A DNA stretch of 64,000 nucleotides from Micromonospora costi (GTDB lineage Bacteria; Actinomycetota; Actinomycetes; Mycobacteriales; Micromonosporaceae). The notes beneath the pieces were generated by a model that did not search any database, was not told the DNA's origin, and saw only the letters and a program-made list of their open reading frames with translations. The DNA is taken from assembly GCF_003626655.1 (NCBI RefSeq), contig NZ_RBAN01000007.1:62001-126000 (forward strand), given 5' to 3'. The translations under genes and the position numbers were made by a program. This document shows positions 50,865-60,375 of this stretch, piece after piece. Within the stretch, counting starts at the first letter, position 1; the number at the start of each line of letters is the position of its first letter.

Positions 50865-51497
50865 TCACGCGGTTGCCGTCAACGTCTCCGTGACCTCGTC
50901 GTCACTCACCTCGTGGAAGTCGTCGTAGTACGTGCTTACGGCCATGAACTCCGGTGGGTGCTGGGCGCAGATCACCTGGTCCGCCTCGGCGGACAGCATC
51001 TCGTACGCCTCCTGCGAACCCACCGGCACGGCGACGATCACGCGCCGGGCGCCGAGCCGGCGGGCGACCTCGACGGACGCGCGGGCGGTGGCGCCGGTGG
51101 CCAGGCCGTCGTCGACGATCACCGCCGTCCGCCCGTTGAGGTCCAGCGGCGGCCGGCCGGCCCGGTAGAGCTGTTCGCGGCGCTCCAGTTCGGCCTGTTC
51201 GCGCCGGTTGGTCTCGGCGATCTCGTCGGAGCTGAGCCGGCTCGCGACCTGTTCGTTGAGCACCTGCACGCCTCCGGGCCCGAGCGCGCCGAAGGCGACC
51301 TCGCGGGCCCACGGCATGCCGAGTTTCCGGATCACCAGGACGTCCAGTGGCGCTCCGAGGCGTTCGGCGACCACCTGCGCCACCGGTACGCCGCCGCGTA
51401 CGAGGCCGAGCACGATGACGTCCGGTTCGCCGATCAGTCCCTTGAGCCGGTCGGCGAGCACCCGGCCCGCCTCGGCGCGGTCGCGGTAGGTCGTCAT
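50865..51497 (-). CDS. Phosphoribosyltransferase-domain protein
   Basis: The 210-residue protein has the PRTase fold: LVRGGVPVAQVVAERLGAPLDVLVIRKLG at about 32-60 and the PRPP-binding loop TAVIVDDGLATGATARAS near 123-140. It lies in the family of stand-alone proteins that often regulate or act as hydrolase-like domains, sometimes called the erythromycin esterase-neighbouring type. The base it acts on is unknown. It starts 9 bases after the stop of the GT87-like gene, so the two share an operon. Confidence 0.85.
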   Translation of the reverse strand: MTTYRDRAEAGRVLADRLKGLIGEPDVIVLGLVRGGVPVAQVVAERLGAPLDVLVIRKLGMPWAREVAFGALGPGGVQVLNEQVASRLSSDEIAETNRREQAELERREQLYRAGRPPLDLNGRTAVIVDDGLATGATARASVEVARRLGARRVIVAVPVGSQEAYEMLSAEADQVICAQHPPEFMAVSTYYDDFHEVSDDEVTETLTATA

Positions 51498-51506
51498 GCC
51501 TCAGGT

Positions 51507-52850
51507 CTACGCCCTGCCGCGCGCCACCGCCCGCCAGTTGCCGGAATGGGCCGGCTCGGCGGTGGCCTCGGCCGGGTCGCGCAGGGCGGGCGTCCAGACG
51601 AGCAGGGCGAGCGGGTAGAGGAGGTACCCGAACCGGGTCGAGGGCATCAGCAGGATCGCGGCGAGCAGCCCGTACCCGCAGATCAGCGCGGTGGCGGTGG
51701 CGGTGCGTGGCGGGTGGCGGACGAGCCGGACGGCGATGGCGGCGCCCGTGGCGACCAGCAGTGCGGCGGCGATCAGCCGGCCACCGGGCAGCCCGGTGGC
51801 GATGAGGTGCCCGGGGAACGGGGACTGTGCGGGGCTGGTCACCAGGCCGTGGCCGAGCGGGAAGCGGAGCACGTTCTCGACGAGCGCGTCGCGGTCGACG
51901 AGGAGGGCGGGCACCAGCGCCGCAAGGGGAAGCCCGACGGCGCCGGCGGCGACCCGGATGCCGGACCGGCGGGTGAGCCCCCAGACGACGAGGACCACGG
52001 CGACCGGCCAGGCGAGGAGTTTGAGGGCGCCGGCGAGCCCGACCGCGACGCCGGCGCGGCCGGGGCGCCCGGTCGCGGCGAGGGCGAGCGCGAGCAGGCA
52101 CAGCGCCAGCACGGGGAGGTCGTCGCCGCCGGTGGCGAGGGTGAGGGCGCAGATCGGCAGGACGGTGGCGGCCTGCACGGCGCGCAGCAGGGCGGCGGCG
52201 TGACGGGGTGGGTCGGCCGCGGCGGGGAGCCGCCGCGGCCGGTCGCGCAGTACGCGGACCGCGAGGGCGAGCGCCAGCGCGGTGCCGATCGCGAACCAGA
52301 CGCGGGCGTCGGTCCACCAGCCGCCGGCCGCCGCGCGGGGCAGGCCGAAGAGCGCCATGCCCGGCTGGTAGGGGGTGTAGCCGAGCAGCCGCTCGTCGGC
52401 GGGCAGGGCGGCGATGGCGTCGTGACCGAGGTACGGGGTGCCGTGCGACGCGAGCCGGCTGCCGGCCTGCTCGACGACGAGCACCTCCTCCTGCGCCCGG
52501 TCGGCGCGGCCGGAGGCGCGTTCGACGCTCTGGGTGACCAGCGGCAGCAGGGTGGCGGCCGCCCAGGCGAACGCCGTGACCGCCCACCGCGCCGGCAGCC
52601 CGGCGAGCCGGGAGCCGGGATCGCGACGGCGGACCAGGAGTTGCCCGGTGACGGCCAGCGCGGCCACGAGGTAGCCGACGGCCGCGATGCCGCCCCACGC
52701 CCGGTGCGGGAGCAGCGTCGAGGTGGCCGCGGTGACCGCGGCGAAGGCCGCGGACGCGGCGTACAGGGTGAGGTCGAGGGCGAGGCCGCCGGCGGCGGCG
52801 TCGAGGGCCTGCCAGCCTCGGCGGCGGGAGGGCGGGGCTGCGGCGGTCAC
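51507..52850 (-). CDS. GT87/DUF2029-like membrane mannosyltransferase
   Basis: The 447-residue protein has about ten membrane segments from about residue 30 to 425 and the loop LGYTPYQPGMALFGLPRAAAGGWWTDARVW (about 145-175), typical of polyprenyl-phosphomannose-dependent transferases; VGLAGALKLLAWPVAVVLVVWGL follows the usual KxxP helix pattern. GTG 52850 starts TAAAPPSRRRGW. The same frame is open for another 1.8 kb, but that is opposite the GGDEF gene region and has no membrane pattern. Donor and acceptor are unknown. Confidence 0.78.
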   Translation of the reverse strand: MTAAAPPSRRRGWQALDAAAGGLALDLTLYAASAAFAAVTAATSTLLPHRAWGGIAAVGYLVAALAVTGQLLVRRRDPGSRLAGLPARWAVTAFAWAAATLLPLVTQSVERASGRADRAQEEVLVVEQAGSRLASHGTPYLGHDAIAALPADERLLGYTPYQPGMALFGLPRAAAGGWWTDARVWFAIGTALALALAVRVLRDRPRRLPAAADPPRHAAALLRAVQAATVLPICALTLATGGDDLPVLALCLLALALAATGRPGRAGVAVGLAGALKLLAWPVAVVLVVWGLTRRSGIRVAAGAVGLPLAALVPALLVDRDALVENVLRFPLGHGLVTSPAQSPFPGHLIATGLPGGRLIAAALLVATGAAIAVRLVRHPPRTATATALICGYGLLAAILLMPSTRFGYLLYPLALLVWTPALRDPAEATAEPAHSGNWRAVARGRA

Positions 52851-52897
52851 GCGGGCCAGTCTGGCAGATGGCAGGTGTGCCGCCGGGGTACGTGTGG

Positions 52898-55411
52898 TCA
52901 GGCCGGCTGGTGCGGTAGCCGCTCGCGGCCGCGGCCGGTCGCGCGCCGTCCGAGGCGGATCACGGCGCCGGCGTCGTGGAGCGGCGGTGCGAAGGTGCCC
53001 GGTTTGCCGCCGGAGCCGCGCTGCAGTGCCGCCAGGAGCGTGCCGGCGGGCATGGGACGGGCGAAGAGGTGCCCCTGGCCGGCGGCGCAGCCCAGCTCCC
53101 AGAGCGCCCGGCGCTGCGGCTCGTTCTCCACGCCCTCGGCCACCACGGCGAGGTCGAGGCTGCGGCCGAGGTCCAGGGTGGAGCGGATGACGGCGGCGGC
53201 CTCGGCCGACGTCTCCATGGCGGTCACGAAGCTCCGGTCGATCTTGAGTTCGTGCACGGGGATCCGGGAGAGCAGGCTCAACGAGGAGTAGCCGGTGCCG
53301 AAGTCGTCCAGGGCGAGCCGTACGCCCTCGTCCCGCAGGCGGCTGAGGACCCGGTCGACCACGTCGAGCTGGCTGAGGGTGAGCGTCTCGGTCAGTTCCA
53401 GGACCAGCCGGTCCGGCGGGAGGTCGTGCGCGCGCAGCCGGGCCAGCACCGAGCCGGGGAACCGGGCGTCCAGCAGGCTGCGCGGGGAGACGTTCACGGC
53501 GATCGGTACGTCGAAACCGGCGTCCTGCCACGTCTTGGCGGCGATGAGGGCCTGGTCGAGGATCGCCTCGGCGAAGGCGGGCAGCAGGCCGGAGCGTTCG
53601 ACGGCCTCCAGGAAGCGCAGCGGGTCGATCAGCCCGTGCGTGGGGTGGTGCCAGCGGGCGAGCGCCTCGGCGCCGGTGATCTCGCCGGTGCCGAGGTCGA
53701 CGATGGGCTGGAAGTTGACCGTGAACTCGTGGTCGGCGACCGCGCGGGGCAGTTCGCCGCCGAGGGTGAGCCGGCCGACGTCGGCCGTGTCGCGGGTGGG
53801 TGCGTACGTGGAGATCCGCTGGCCGGCCCGCTTGGCCTGGTACATGGCCACGTCGGCGCGGCGGAGCAGCTCGGGCATCCCGCCGCTGGCCGGCGCGACG
53901 GCGATGCCGCCGCTCGCCTCGACGCTGATCCGCATGCCGTCCAGGTCGACCGGTTCGTGGAGCGCGGCGAGCAGGCCCTCCGCGCGGTGGGCGGCGACGG
54001 CGGGCGCCGGGAGGCCGCGCAGCAGCACCGCGAACTCGTCGCCGCCCAGCCGGGCCACGAGGTCGTTGGCCTGGGCCGCGCCGCGCAGCAGTTCGGCCAC
54101 CCGTACCAGCACCTGGTCGCCGGCGGCGTGTCCCAGCGTGTCGTTGATCTCCTTGAAGTGGTTCAGGTCGATGAGCACCAGCGCGGTCACGCCCTCGGCG
54201 TGGCGGGCGCTGAGTTGCTCGGTGCCCTGTTCGAGGAGGTGCCGGCGGTTGGCGAGGCCGGTCAGCGCGTCGTGGCTGGCGGCGTGGGCGTGGTCCTCCG
54301 CGACGCGGGCCAGTTCCGCGTACGCCTGGGCGTTGCGGACGGCCGTGCACAGGGCCGAGGCGAAGGTACGCAACGTGTAGCGCTCCCGCTCGGAGAGCTG
54401 TACCGGCCCGCGGAACCGCAGCCGCAGCACGCCGACGTCGATGGCCCGGTCGTGCCCCTCGAGCGGGGCGGGGACCACGGTGCCGTCGACGGTGGTGGGC
54501 CGGTCGCCCGGCCCGTCGTACGTGATGGACCCGCTGGCGTCGCCGCGGACCCGGCGGCCGCCGTCCCGTAGCTCGATCTCGACCTCGTCGGCGGAGAAGA
54601 GTTCGGCGGCCTGGGTGACCGCGGTCGTGAGGACCTTGTCGAGGTCGACCACGTTGAGCGCGTCGGTGGCCCGGGCGAGTCGCTGCCACGCCTGCTGCTC
54701 GGTGCGGCCCCTGATCCGGGCCGAGTACGCGAGGTGCAGGCTCAGTACGAGCGGCGGAACGGCCAGGAGCAGCCGCGGGTCGGCCCGGATGATGAAGACC
54801 GTGCAGACGGCGACCACGAACCGGACTCCGAAACCGGCGAGCCGGAGGTCGAGGCCGCTGGTGAACTGCCGGGAGATCTTGTTGCCCGCGGCGAGGGCGA
54901 TCACCGGTTGGGCGAGGAGATCGTCCAGGAGCGCGGCTACCAGGTACACCGCGCCCAGGACGACGATCACGTTCCAGAACCCCTGCGGTGGCCAGCGGTC
55001 ACCCAGGAGCAGGATCAGAGCGGTGGCACCTCCTGCGACGAGCGTGTGCTTCGCGATGCCGAACGCGGTCTTGATGGCGGACAGTCGGGTGAGGAACGAC
55101 GCACAGGCGATGCCGACGCCGGTGGCGATGATGATCCGCGGCGGCGGTGCCAGTGCGAGGCCGACGACGATCGCGGTCTCCACCCAGGCGATGGAGAAGG
55201 CGGTGGACCTGATGCGCAGCGGCGCCTTGACGATCGCCCCGAGAGCGATCATCACGGCCACGGCCGCGAGTGTCGTCAGGTCGTCGACCGACGTCGGGGG
55301 ATTCCTCTGGACGGCGAGCCCCGCGCCCAGCGCGACGATGCACGCCAGGGCGACGAGAACGCCGACCAGCAGCTGTAGCCGTCGTCCCTCATTGCGACGT
55401 GCCCGGCTCAC
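52898..55411 (-). CDS. Membrane GGDEF-EAL protein (cyclic di-GMP synthesis/degradation)
   Basis: The 837-residue protein has a membrane-embedded N-terminus of about seven segments (12-215) and a GAF-like region (about 245-365). A GGDEF domain with an intact LGGDEFAVL near 453-461 and an EAL domain with GAEALARWHHP near 582, ELTE near 670, DDFGTGYSS near 700 and AEGVE near 750 follow. Both catalytic signatures look intact, so it may make and break c-di-GMP, controlling differentiation. GTG 55411 starts SRARRNEGRR. It diverges from the SARP gene. Confidence 0.92.
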   Translation of the reverse strand: MSRARRNEGRRLQLLVGVLVALACIVALGAGLAVQRNPPTSVDDLTTLAAVAVMIALGAIVKAPLRIRSTAFSIAWVETAIVVGLALAPPPRIIIATGVGIACASFLTRLSAIKTAFGIAKHTLVAGGATALILLLGDRWPPQGFWNVIVVLGAVYLVAALLDDLLAQPVIALAAGNKISRQFTSGLDLRLAGFGVRFVVAVCTVFIIRADPRLLLAVPPLVLSLHLAYSARIRGRTEQQAWQRLARATDALNVVDLDKVLTTAVTQAAELFSADEVEIELRDGGRRVRGDASGSITYDGPGDRPTTVDGTVVPAPLEGHDRAIDVGVLRLRFRGPVQLSERERYTLRTFASALCTAVRNAQAYAELARVAEDHAHAASHDALTGLANRRHLLEQGTEQLSARHAEGVTALVLIDLNHFKEINDTLGHAAGDQVLVRVAELLRGAAQANDLVARLGGDEFAVLLRGLPAPAVAAHRAEGLLAALHEPVDLDGMRISVEASGGIAVAPASGGMPELLRRADVAMYQAKRAGQRISTYAPTRDTADVGRLTLGGELPRAVADHEFTVNFQPIVDLGTGEITGAEALARWHHPTHGLIDPLRFLEAVERSGLLPAFAEAILDQALIAAKTWQDAGFDVPIAVNVSPRSLLDARFPGSVLARLRAHDLPPDRLVLELTETLTLSQLDVVDRVLSRLRDEGVRLALDDFGTGYSSLSLLSRIPVHELKIDRSFVTAMETSAEAAAVIRSTLDLGRSLDLAVVAEGVENEPQRRALWELGCAAGQGHLFARPMPAGTLLAALQRGSGGKPGTFAPPLHDAGAVIRLGRRATGRGRERLPHQPA

Positions 55412-55942
55412 ACGACCCCATCCGTTGCCGACCGTCAGTATCCGATGACCGGCAGCGTACTCCGTGTGTTCCGGAGCGATAAGAACTCAGTTCCACTCGG
55501 TGCTGCGCATGGCACGTCCTCCTCGTCGACGGCGGGCCTCCCTGGGGGTGGCCTTTCGTGTGATGAGGGGAGCCTAGGAGCCATGGCGCCCAATACGAAA
55601 GCATTAATGTCGGTATGCGCAACATAAGCCAAGCTAAGGCTGATTTGTTACGTTCTGTCCGCACTCCTGAGCGGAGAGCGCTTAACCCATTCGGTGCAAT
55701 CCAGGGTCTCATCGCGGGTGCCGATGAACGTTAACGGTGGGTTGCCTCTCCAGTGTCGCGGAGGTGGCCGGATCCTTCATCCGCACTTTGGGTACGTCGA
55801 CTACTCAGATCGGGCGGAGGGGCAACGCTACTGAGCGTGATGGCAGGGATCGGGAATGTGGTGCCCGATCTGGTCCATTGAGTCCTACGCTCCGGTACGT
55901 GATCATGTGAATACCCAATTCCGCGCCAAAGTAGAGGGACCG
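55412..55942. promoter_or_regulatory. Divergent GGDEF-EAL / SARP intergenic region
   Basis: A 530-base gap (443 bases if the SARP starts at 55856) with no gene. Part of it (about 55590-55680) is strikingly AT-rich for this chromosome, with GCATTAATGTC and GATTTGTTACG. TAGGCT-like and TACTGA elements occur, but I see no convincing promoter. Confidence 0.5.
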
Positions 55943-58900
55943 GTGAAGATTCACGTTCTGGGCGGCCTCGTGGTGCAACTTTCCTCAGGCACCCTGCAGT
56001 TGGGGACGCCGAAACAGCGGACAGTTCTCGCGATGCTCGTGACGCACCCGGGACAACTCGTGACGGTCGACGAACTGATTGACGAACTCTGGCCGGCCGA
56101 ACCGCCCCCCTCGGCTGTTCCGAACGTCCGTACGTACGCCGCCAATCTGCGCCGGAACTTCGCGGCGGCGGGAGCCCCGGCCGGTGTCCTGTTCCGGCAG
56201 GGAAAGGGCTACCGGTTGTGCGTGGAACCCGAGTCGATTGACGTACACCAATTCGACGTCGAGCACCGGCAGGCGCGACTCCGGTTCGACGAGGGCGCTC
56301 TCACCCGGGCCGTCGACCTGGCCGAGCGGGCGGTCGGCCGCTGGCGGGGGCCGATGCTGGCCGGCGTACCCCTCGGACCGGTGCTGACCGCCCGCGTGGC
56401 CGCCGGCGAGGAGCAACGACTCGCGGCCACCGAGCTGCTGGCCGACGCGTGGCGCCGCGCGGGGCAGGGCGAGAGGGCCGTACCGCTGCTACGCGAGATG
56501 CTCGGCCGGCACCCCCTGCGGGAGTCCGCCCACCTGCTGCTCATGCGGACGCTGTACGACCGCGGCGACCGGGCGGAGGCGGTCGCCGCGTACGAGCGTG
56601 CCCGCGAGGCGTTGCGCGGGGAACTCGGCATCGCCCCCGGCGCGGAGCTCCAGCTCCTCCGTCGGGCCATGGACGGCCCGCGGGCCGGAAACCCGGGTGA
56701 CGCCGCGCCGCCACGACAACGGACCGCGGCGGACGGGCCGGGCGCTCCGGCACCCACCGCCGTCAACTGGCTGCCCCGACCGGTGACCGACTTCGTGGGC
56801 CGCGACGAGGCCATCGAGCGGTTGCTGGCCGAGACGCGACGGGTGGAGAGCCACACGTCGGCGGTGCACGTGATCGACGGCATGGCCGGCAGCGGGAAGA
56901 CGACCCTCGCCGTCCACGTCGCCGGACGGCTCGCCGACCGCTACCCCGACGGCCAGCTCTTCATCGACCTCCGCGGTCACGGCGGGGAGGATCCCGTCGC
57001 GCCGGCCGCCGCGCTCACCACCCTGCTTCGGCAACTGGGCGTACCGGGCCAGCAGATTCCGGTCACGGCGGCGTGCCGGGTGGAGCTGTGGCGGCGCGAG
57101 CTGGCCCGCCGCCGCTGCGTCGTGGTGCTCGACAACGCGGCCAGCGGCGACCAGGTCCGCCCGCTGCTGCCGGTGCTGCCCGGCACCGTCCTCATCGTGA
57201 CCTCCCGCCTGCGTCTCACGGGTCTGGACGTGGGGCCGCCGGAGTCGCTGCCCGTGATGACCCCGGACGAGGGCCTCGCGTTGCTCGCCCGGACGGCCGG
57301 CCGGGAACGGGTGGCCGCCGACCCGGAGGCGGCCGCCGAGGTCGTCCGGCGCTGCGGTCACCTGCCGCTGGCCATCCGGCTGGCCGGCTCCCGGCTCACC
57401 CGCCGCCGCACCTGGAGTCTCGCCCACCTCGCCGGTCTCCTGGCCGACGACGCGAGCGCGTTCGGGCAGCTCTCCGAGGAGCAGCGGACGCTCGGCGGCG
57501 TCTTCGCCACGTCGTACGAGCCGCTGAGCCCGACCGCGCGGCGGGTGTTCCGGGCACTGAGCCTGCACCCGGGCGGTCGGGTGAGCACGGCCATGGCGGC
57601 GGCGTTGACGGGCCTGCCGTACGGCGTCGCCGCCCAGGCGTTGGACGAGCTGGTGGACGGGCACCTCGTCGAGGAGGTGGAGACCGGCCGCTACCGGATG
57701 CACGACCTGCTCCGGCAGTACTCGTCCGAGCTGGCCTCGCGCGTGGACCCCGCCGCGGACCGGCGGGCCGCCCTGGCCGAGCTGCTCGACGTCATGCTGC
57801 ACACCGCGCTGCGTGCCGCCGAGCGCCTCGAACCCGACTTCATCCGGGGCCAGGTGACACCGCCGCCCCCGCGCCGCCCCGACCTGCTCGACGCCATCGG
57901 GACCGTCGGGGTCGAGTGGCTGGAGCGCGAGCGGGCGGAACTGGTCGCCCTCGTCGTCCGTGCCCAGGAGCAGGGTCACCACGGTCACGCCTGGCGTCTG
58001 GCCCGGACCATGTGGCGGTTCTGCTACATCCGCGCCTACTTCGACGACATCCTGCTCACCCACGGGCGTGGGCTGGCTGCCGCCGAGGCTTGCGGGGACG
58101 CGCACGGCCTCGCGTCCATGCACAACTACCTGGCGTCCGCCCACCTCCGCACCGGTGACCACCGCGCGGCACTCGACCACGTCACGAGAGCAGTGGCGAT
58201 CTGCGAGCGGGAGCAGGACAGCGACAACCTGTTCCGGTACCGCGCCAACCTGGCCGTCGTCTACATGTTCCGCGGCGACCTGCGCGAGGCGGTCGCGGTC
58301 GGCCTGGAGAGTCTGCGGGATCCACGGGCCGACGGGGGGCACGATCTGTCGGCGGGCCTGCCCAACCTCGGGCTCGCCCTCGCGACGAGCGGGCGCTTCG
58401 CGGAGGCGCTCCGCATCCACCGCCTGCACCTGTACTGGTCGCGGATCCGCCGGAACGACTTCCACATCCTGAACGCCCTCGCCCACATCGGCGGCGTGCG
58501 GGTGCGACTCGGCGAGCACCGCCCGGCCATCCGGTTGCTGAAGGCGTCGTTGGCGCTGCGGGACCGGACGGGACACCGGTACGCGGAGGCGGAGGTCCGC
58601 AACGACCTCGGCGCCTCGTACCGCGCTCTCGGCTGCCTGGCCGAGGCGCAGCGGGAGCACGAGTTGGCGCGCGCCCTGGCCAGCGAGTCGGGCGAGCGGT
58701 ACGTCGAGGCGGCCGCGCTGAACGAGCTGGGACGGACGCTGGCCGCCGCCGGCAGGGAGGACGAGTCCGTTCGCAGGTACCGGGAGGCGCTGCGGCTCGC
58801 CACCCAGATCCCCTCACCGTACGAGCAGGGCCGGGCCCTGGCGGGCCTCGGCGAGCACTTCGCGCGTACCGACCCGGCCGAGGCGCGCCGGCACTGGGAG

Positions 58901-58987
58901 CGGGCGCTGGCCATCTTCCGCCGGATGGGCGTCCCGGAGCGCGCCGAGGTCGAACGCCGGCTCGCCGAGGTGCACGCACCCGGTTGA
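55943..58987 (+). CDS. SARP/AfsR-type transcriptional regulator (wHTH-BTAD-NB-ARC-TPR)
   Basis: The 1014-residue protein belongs to the large AfsR-like class of SARP activators. It has an OmpR-type winged helix (about 1-95: KIHVLGGLVVQLSSGTLQLG, TVDELIDELWPAE), a BTAD domain (about 100-245), an NB-ARC STAND ATPase with P-loop DGMAGSGKTTLA near 312 and VVVLDNAASGDQ near 395, then TPR-like repeats (about 700-1010). Such regulators switch on clusters in response to nutrients or signals. GTG 55943 follows GAGGGA; an ATG at 55856 would add 29 residues. A SARP-like promoter follows the gene. Confidence 0.88.
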   Translation: MKIHVLGGLVVQLSSGTLQLGTPKQRTVLAMLVTHPGQLVTVDELIDELWPAEPPPSAVPNVRTYAANLRRNFAAAGAPAGVLFRQGKGYRLCVEPESIDVHQFDVEHRQARLRFDEGALTRAVDLAERAVGRWRGPMLAGVPLGPVLTARVAAGEEQRLAATELLADAWRRAGQGERAVPLLREMLGRHPLRESAHLLLMRTLYDRGDRAEAVAAYERAREALRGELGIAPGAELQLLRRAMDGPRAGNPGDAAPPRQRTAADGPGAPAPTAVNWLPRPVTDFVGRDEAIERLLAETRRVESHTSAVHVIDGMAGSGKTTLAVHVAGRLADRYPDGQLFIDLRGHGGEDPVAPAAALTTLLRQLGVPGQQIPVTAACRVELWRRELARRRCVVVLDNAASGDQVRPLLPVLPGTVLIVTSRLRLTGLDVGPPESLPVMTPDEGLALLARTAGRERVAADPEAAAEVVRRCGHLPLAIRLAGSRLTRRRTWSLAHLAGLLADDASAFGQLSEEQRTLGGVFATSYEPLSPTARRVFRALSLHPGGRVSTAMAAALTGLPYGVAAQALDELVDGHLVEEVETGRYRMHDLLRQYSSELASRVDPAADRRAALAELLDVMLHTALRAAERLEPDFIRGQVTPPPPRRPDLLDAIGTVGVEWLERERAELVALVVRAQEQGHHGHAWRLARTMWRFCYIRAYFDDILLTHGRGLAAAEACGDAHGLASMHNYLASAHLRTGDHRAALDHVTRAVAICEREQDSDNLFRYRANLAVVYMFRGDLREAVAVGLESLRDPRADGGHDLSAGLPNLGLALATSGRFAEALRIHRLHLYWSRIRRNDFHILNALAHIGGVRVRLGEHRPAIRLLKASLALRDRTGHRYAEAEVRNDLGASYRALGCLAEAQREHELARALASESGERYVEAAALNELGRTLAAAGREDESVRRYREALRLATQIPSPYEQGRALAGLGEHFARTDPAEARRHWERALAIFRRMGVPERAEVERRLAEVHAPG

Positions 58988-59322
58988 CCTGCGGTTCGGC
59001 GCTTATCGAATTCTTATCGACACTCCCCTTAGGGTCCGACGGGTCGGCGAACGGGGGAGGTTCTGGCATGCCGTCAGAACCGGGTCGCCGTGTCGCCCGC
59101 CGCTCGGGTCCCCCCCAGCGACTTCGGCGGCGGGTGATGTGGGAGGAGCGGCGCCACGGCGGGCGGCCGTGCGGACAGCACCGAGTCACGACCGTCGCCA
59201 CGCGTCGCTCCTCCCCATCGCCGGCTCCGGCCCGCCGGCACCGGGCGGTGCCGCGCCGGATGATGGGCGACGGCCCGCGAGCTGGCTCCGGGCGGTCGTA
59301 CCCGACCGATAGGCTCGCGGCC
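58988..59322 (+). promoter_or_regulatory. SARP-moaC intergenic region
   Basis: A 335-base gap. It holds the direct repeat and -10 described separately, a strong GGGGGAGG followed by ATG 59068 whose frame runs in frame into moaC (85 extra residues), and TAGGCT (59310-59315) seven bases before the moaC GTG. The added residues are arginine-rich and not MoaC-like. Confidence 0.6.
59002..59035 (+). promoter_or_regulatory. SARP-type promoter candidate upstream of moaC
   Basis: CTTATCGA occurs at 59002 and 59013, an 11-base period, and the second heptamer ends 8 bases before TTAGGG (59029) or 9 before TAGGGT (59030-59035). Heptamer direct repeats at 11-base spacing about 8 bases from the -10 are the known layout of SARP-controlled promoters. 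Confidence 0.6.
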
Positions 59323-59832
59323 GTGACCGAATCCGCGCAGCTGTCCGGGCCCGCGCAGCTCAGCCACGTCGACGCCGCCGGTGCGGCCCGCATGGTGGAC
59401 GTGTCCGCCAAGGCGGTGACCGGCCGCTCGGCCGTCGCCGCCGGCCGGCTGCGGACCACCCCCGAGGTGATCGACCTGCTGCGCCGCGACGGCCTGCCGA
59501 AGGGTGACGCCCTGGCCGTCGGGCGTATCGCCGGGATCATGGGGGCCAAGCGCACACCCGACCTGATCCCGCTCTGCCACCCGATCGCCCTGCACGGGGT
59601 GACCGTCGACCTCGCACTCACCGCCGACAGCGTCGAGATCACCGCCACCGTGCGCACCGCCGACCGGACGGGTGTGGAGATGGAGGCGCTGACCGCGGTG
59701 GCGGTCGCCGGCCTCGCCCTCATCGACATGGTGAAGGCGGTCGACCCGGCGGCCTCCGTCGACGCGGTGCGGGTGCTGCGCAAGGAGGGCGGCAAGACCG
59801 GCGAGTGGGTCCGCCCGGAGGACCGGCCGTGA
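59323..59832 (+). CDS. moaC: Cyclic pyranopterin monophosphate synthase MoaC
   Basis: MoaC makes cyclic pyranopterin monophosphate in molybdenum cofactor synthesis. The 169-residue protein has ARMVDVSAKAVTGRSAVAAGR at about 20-40, KGDALAVGRIAGIMGAKRTPDLIPLCHPIAL at about 60-90, and the catalytic region DRTGVEMEALTAVAVAGLALIDMVKAVD at about 110-138. GTG 59323 is supported by TAGGCT seven bases before it (leaderless). A longer in-frame start at 59068 has a good ribosome site but adds unrelated residues. It overlaps mogA by GTGA. Confidence 0.95.
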   Translation: MTESAQLSGPAQLSHVDAAGAARMVDVSAKAVTGRSAVAAGRLRTTPEVIDLLRRDGLPKGDALAVGRIAGIMGAKRTPDLIPLCHPIALHGVTVDLALTADSVEITATVRTADRTGVEMEALTAVAVAGLALIDMVKAVDPAASVDAVRVLRKEGGKTGEWVRPEDRP

Positions 59833-60299
59833 TCCGCGCCCGGGTCATCGTCGCCTCCAACCGGGCCGCGGCCGGCGTCTACGCCGACACCAGCGGCCCG
59901 CTGCTCGTGGCCGGCCTCCGGGAACTCGGCTGCGAGGTCGACGAGCCGGTGGTGGTGCCCGACGGCGAGCCGGTCGGCGCGGCCCTGCGTGCCGCGTCCG
60001 CAGACGGGATCGACGTGGTGCTGACCAGCGGCGGCACGGGCATCACCCCGTCCGATCGGACGCCCGACGTGACCCGCGCGCTGCTCGACTACGAGATCCC
60101 CGGCATCGCCGAGGCGATCCGGGCGCACAGCCGGGACCGCGTCCCCACCTCGGCGCTCTCCCGGGGGCTGGCCGGGGTGGCCGGCCGGATGCTGGTGGTC
60201 AACCTGCCCGGCTCCACCGGCGGCGCTCGGGACGGTCTGGCCGTCCTGGGGCCGATCCTCGGCCACGCCGTCGACCAGCTCCGCGGCGGGGACCATTGA
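59829..60299 (+). CDS. mogA: Molybdopterin adenylyltransferase, MogA/MoaB family
   Basis: The 156-residue protein should activate molybdopterin by adenylation before molybdenum insertion. It has RVIVASNRAAAGVYADTSGP at the start and the molybdopterin-binding TSGGTGITPSDRTPDVT at about 67-83, with NLPGSTGGARDGL near 130. The GTG overlaps the moaC stop, so the genes are coupled. MogA and MoaB cannot be separated from sequence alone. Confidence 0.92.
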   Translation: MIRARVIVASNRAAAGVYADTSGPLLVAGLRELGCEVDEPVVVPDGEPVGAALRAASADGIDVVLTSGGTGITPSDRTPDVTRALLDYEIPGIAEAIRAHSRDRVPTSALSRGLAGVAGRMLVVNLPGSTGGARDGLAVLGPILGHAVDQLRGGDH

Positions 60300-60375
60300 G
60301 CGGCACGCCGGCCACCGTCTCCCGGCCACGACCACTGGCCCGGCGCGACGCCCGTCGCCCCGATAGGCTCGGCGG

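Noticed and set aside
51507..54689. 1060-codon minus-strand frame spanning the GT87-like gene and part of the GGDEF-EAL gene
   Set aside because: Only the 51507-52850 part has a membrane-protein pattern. The rest is an alternative frame of the GGDEF-EAL gene on the same strand.
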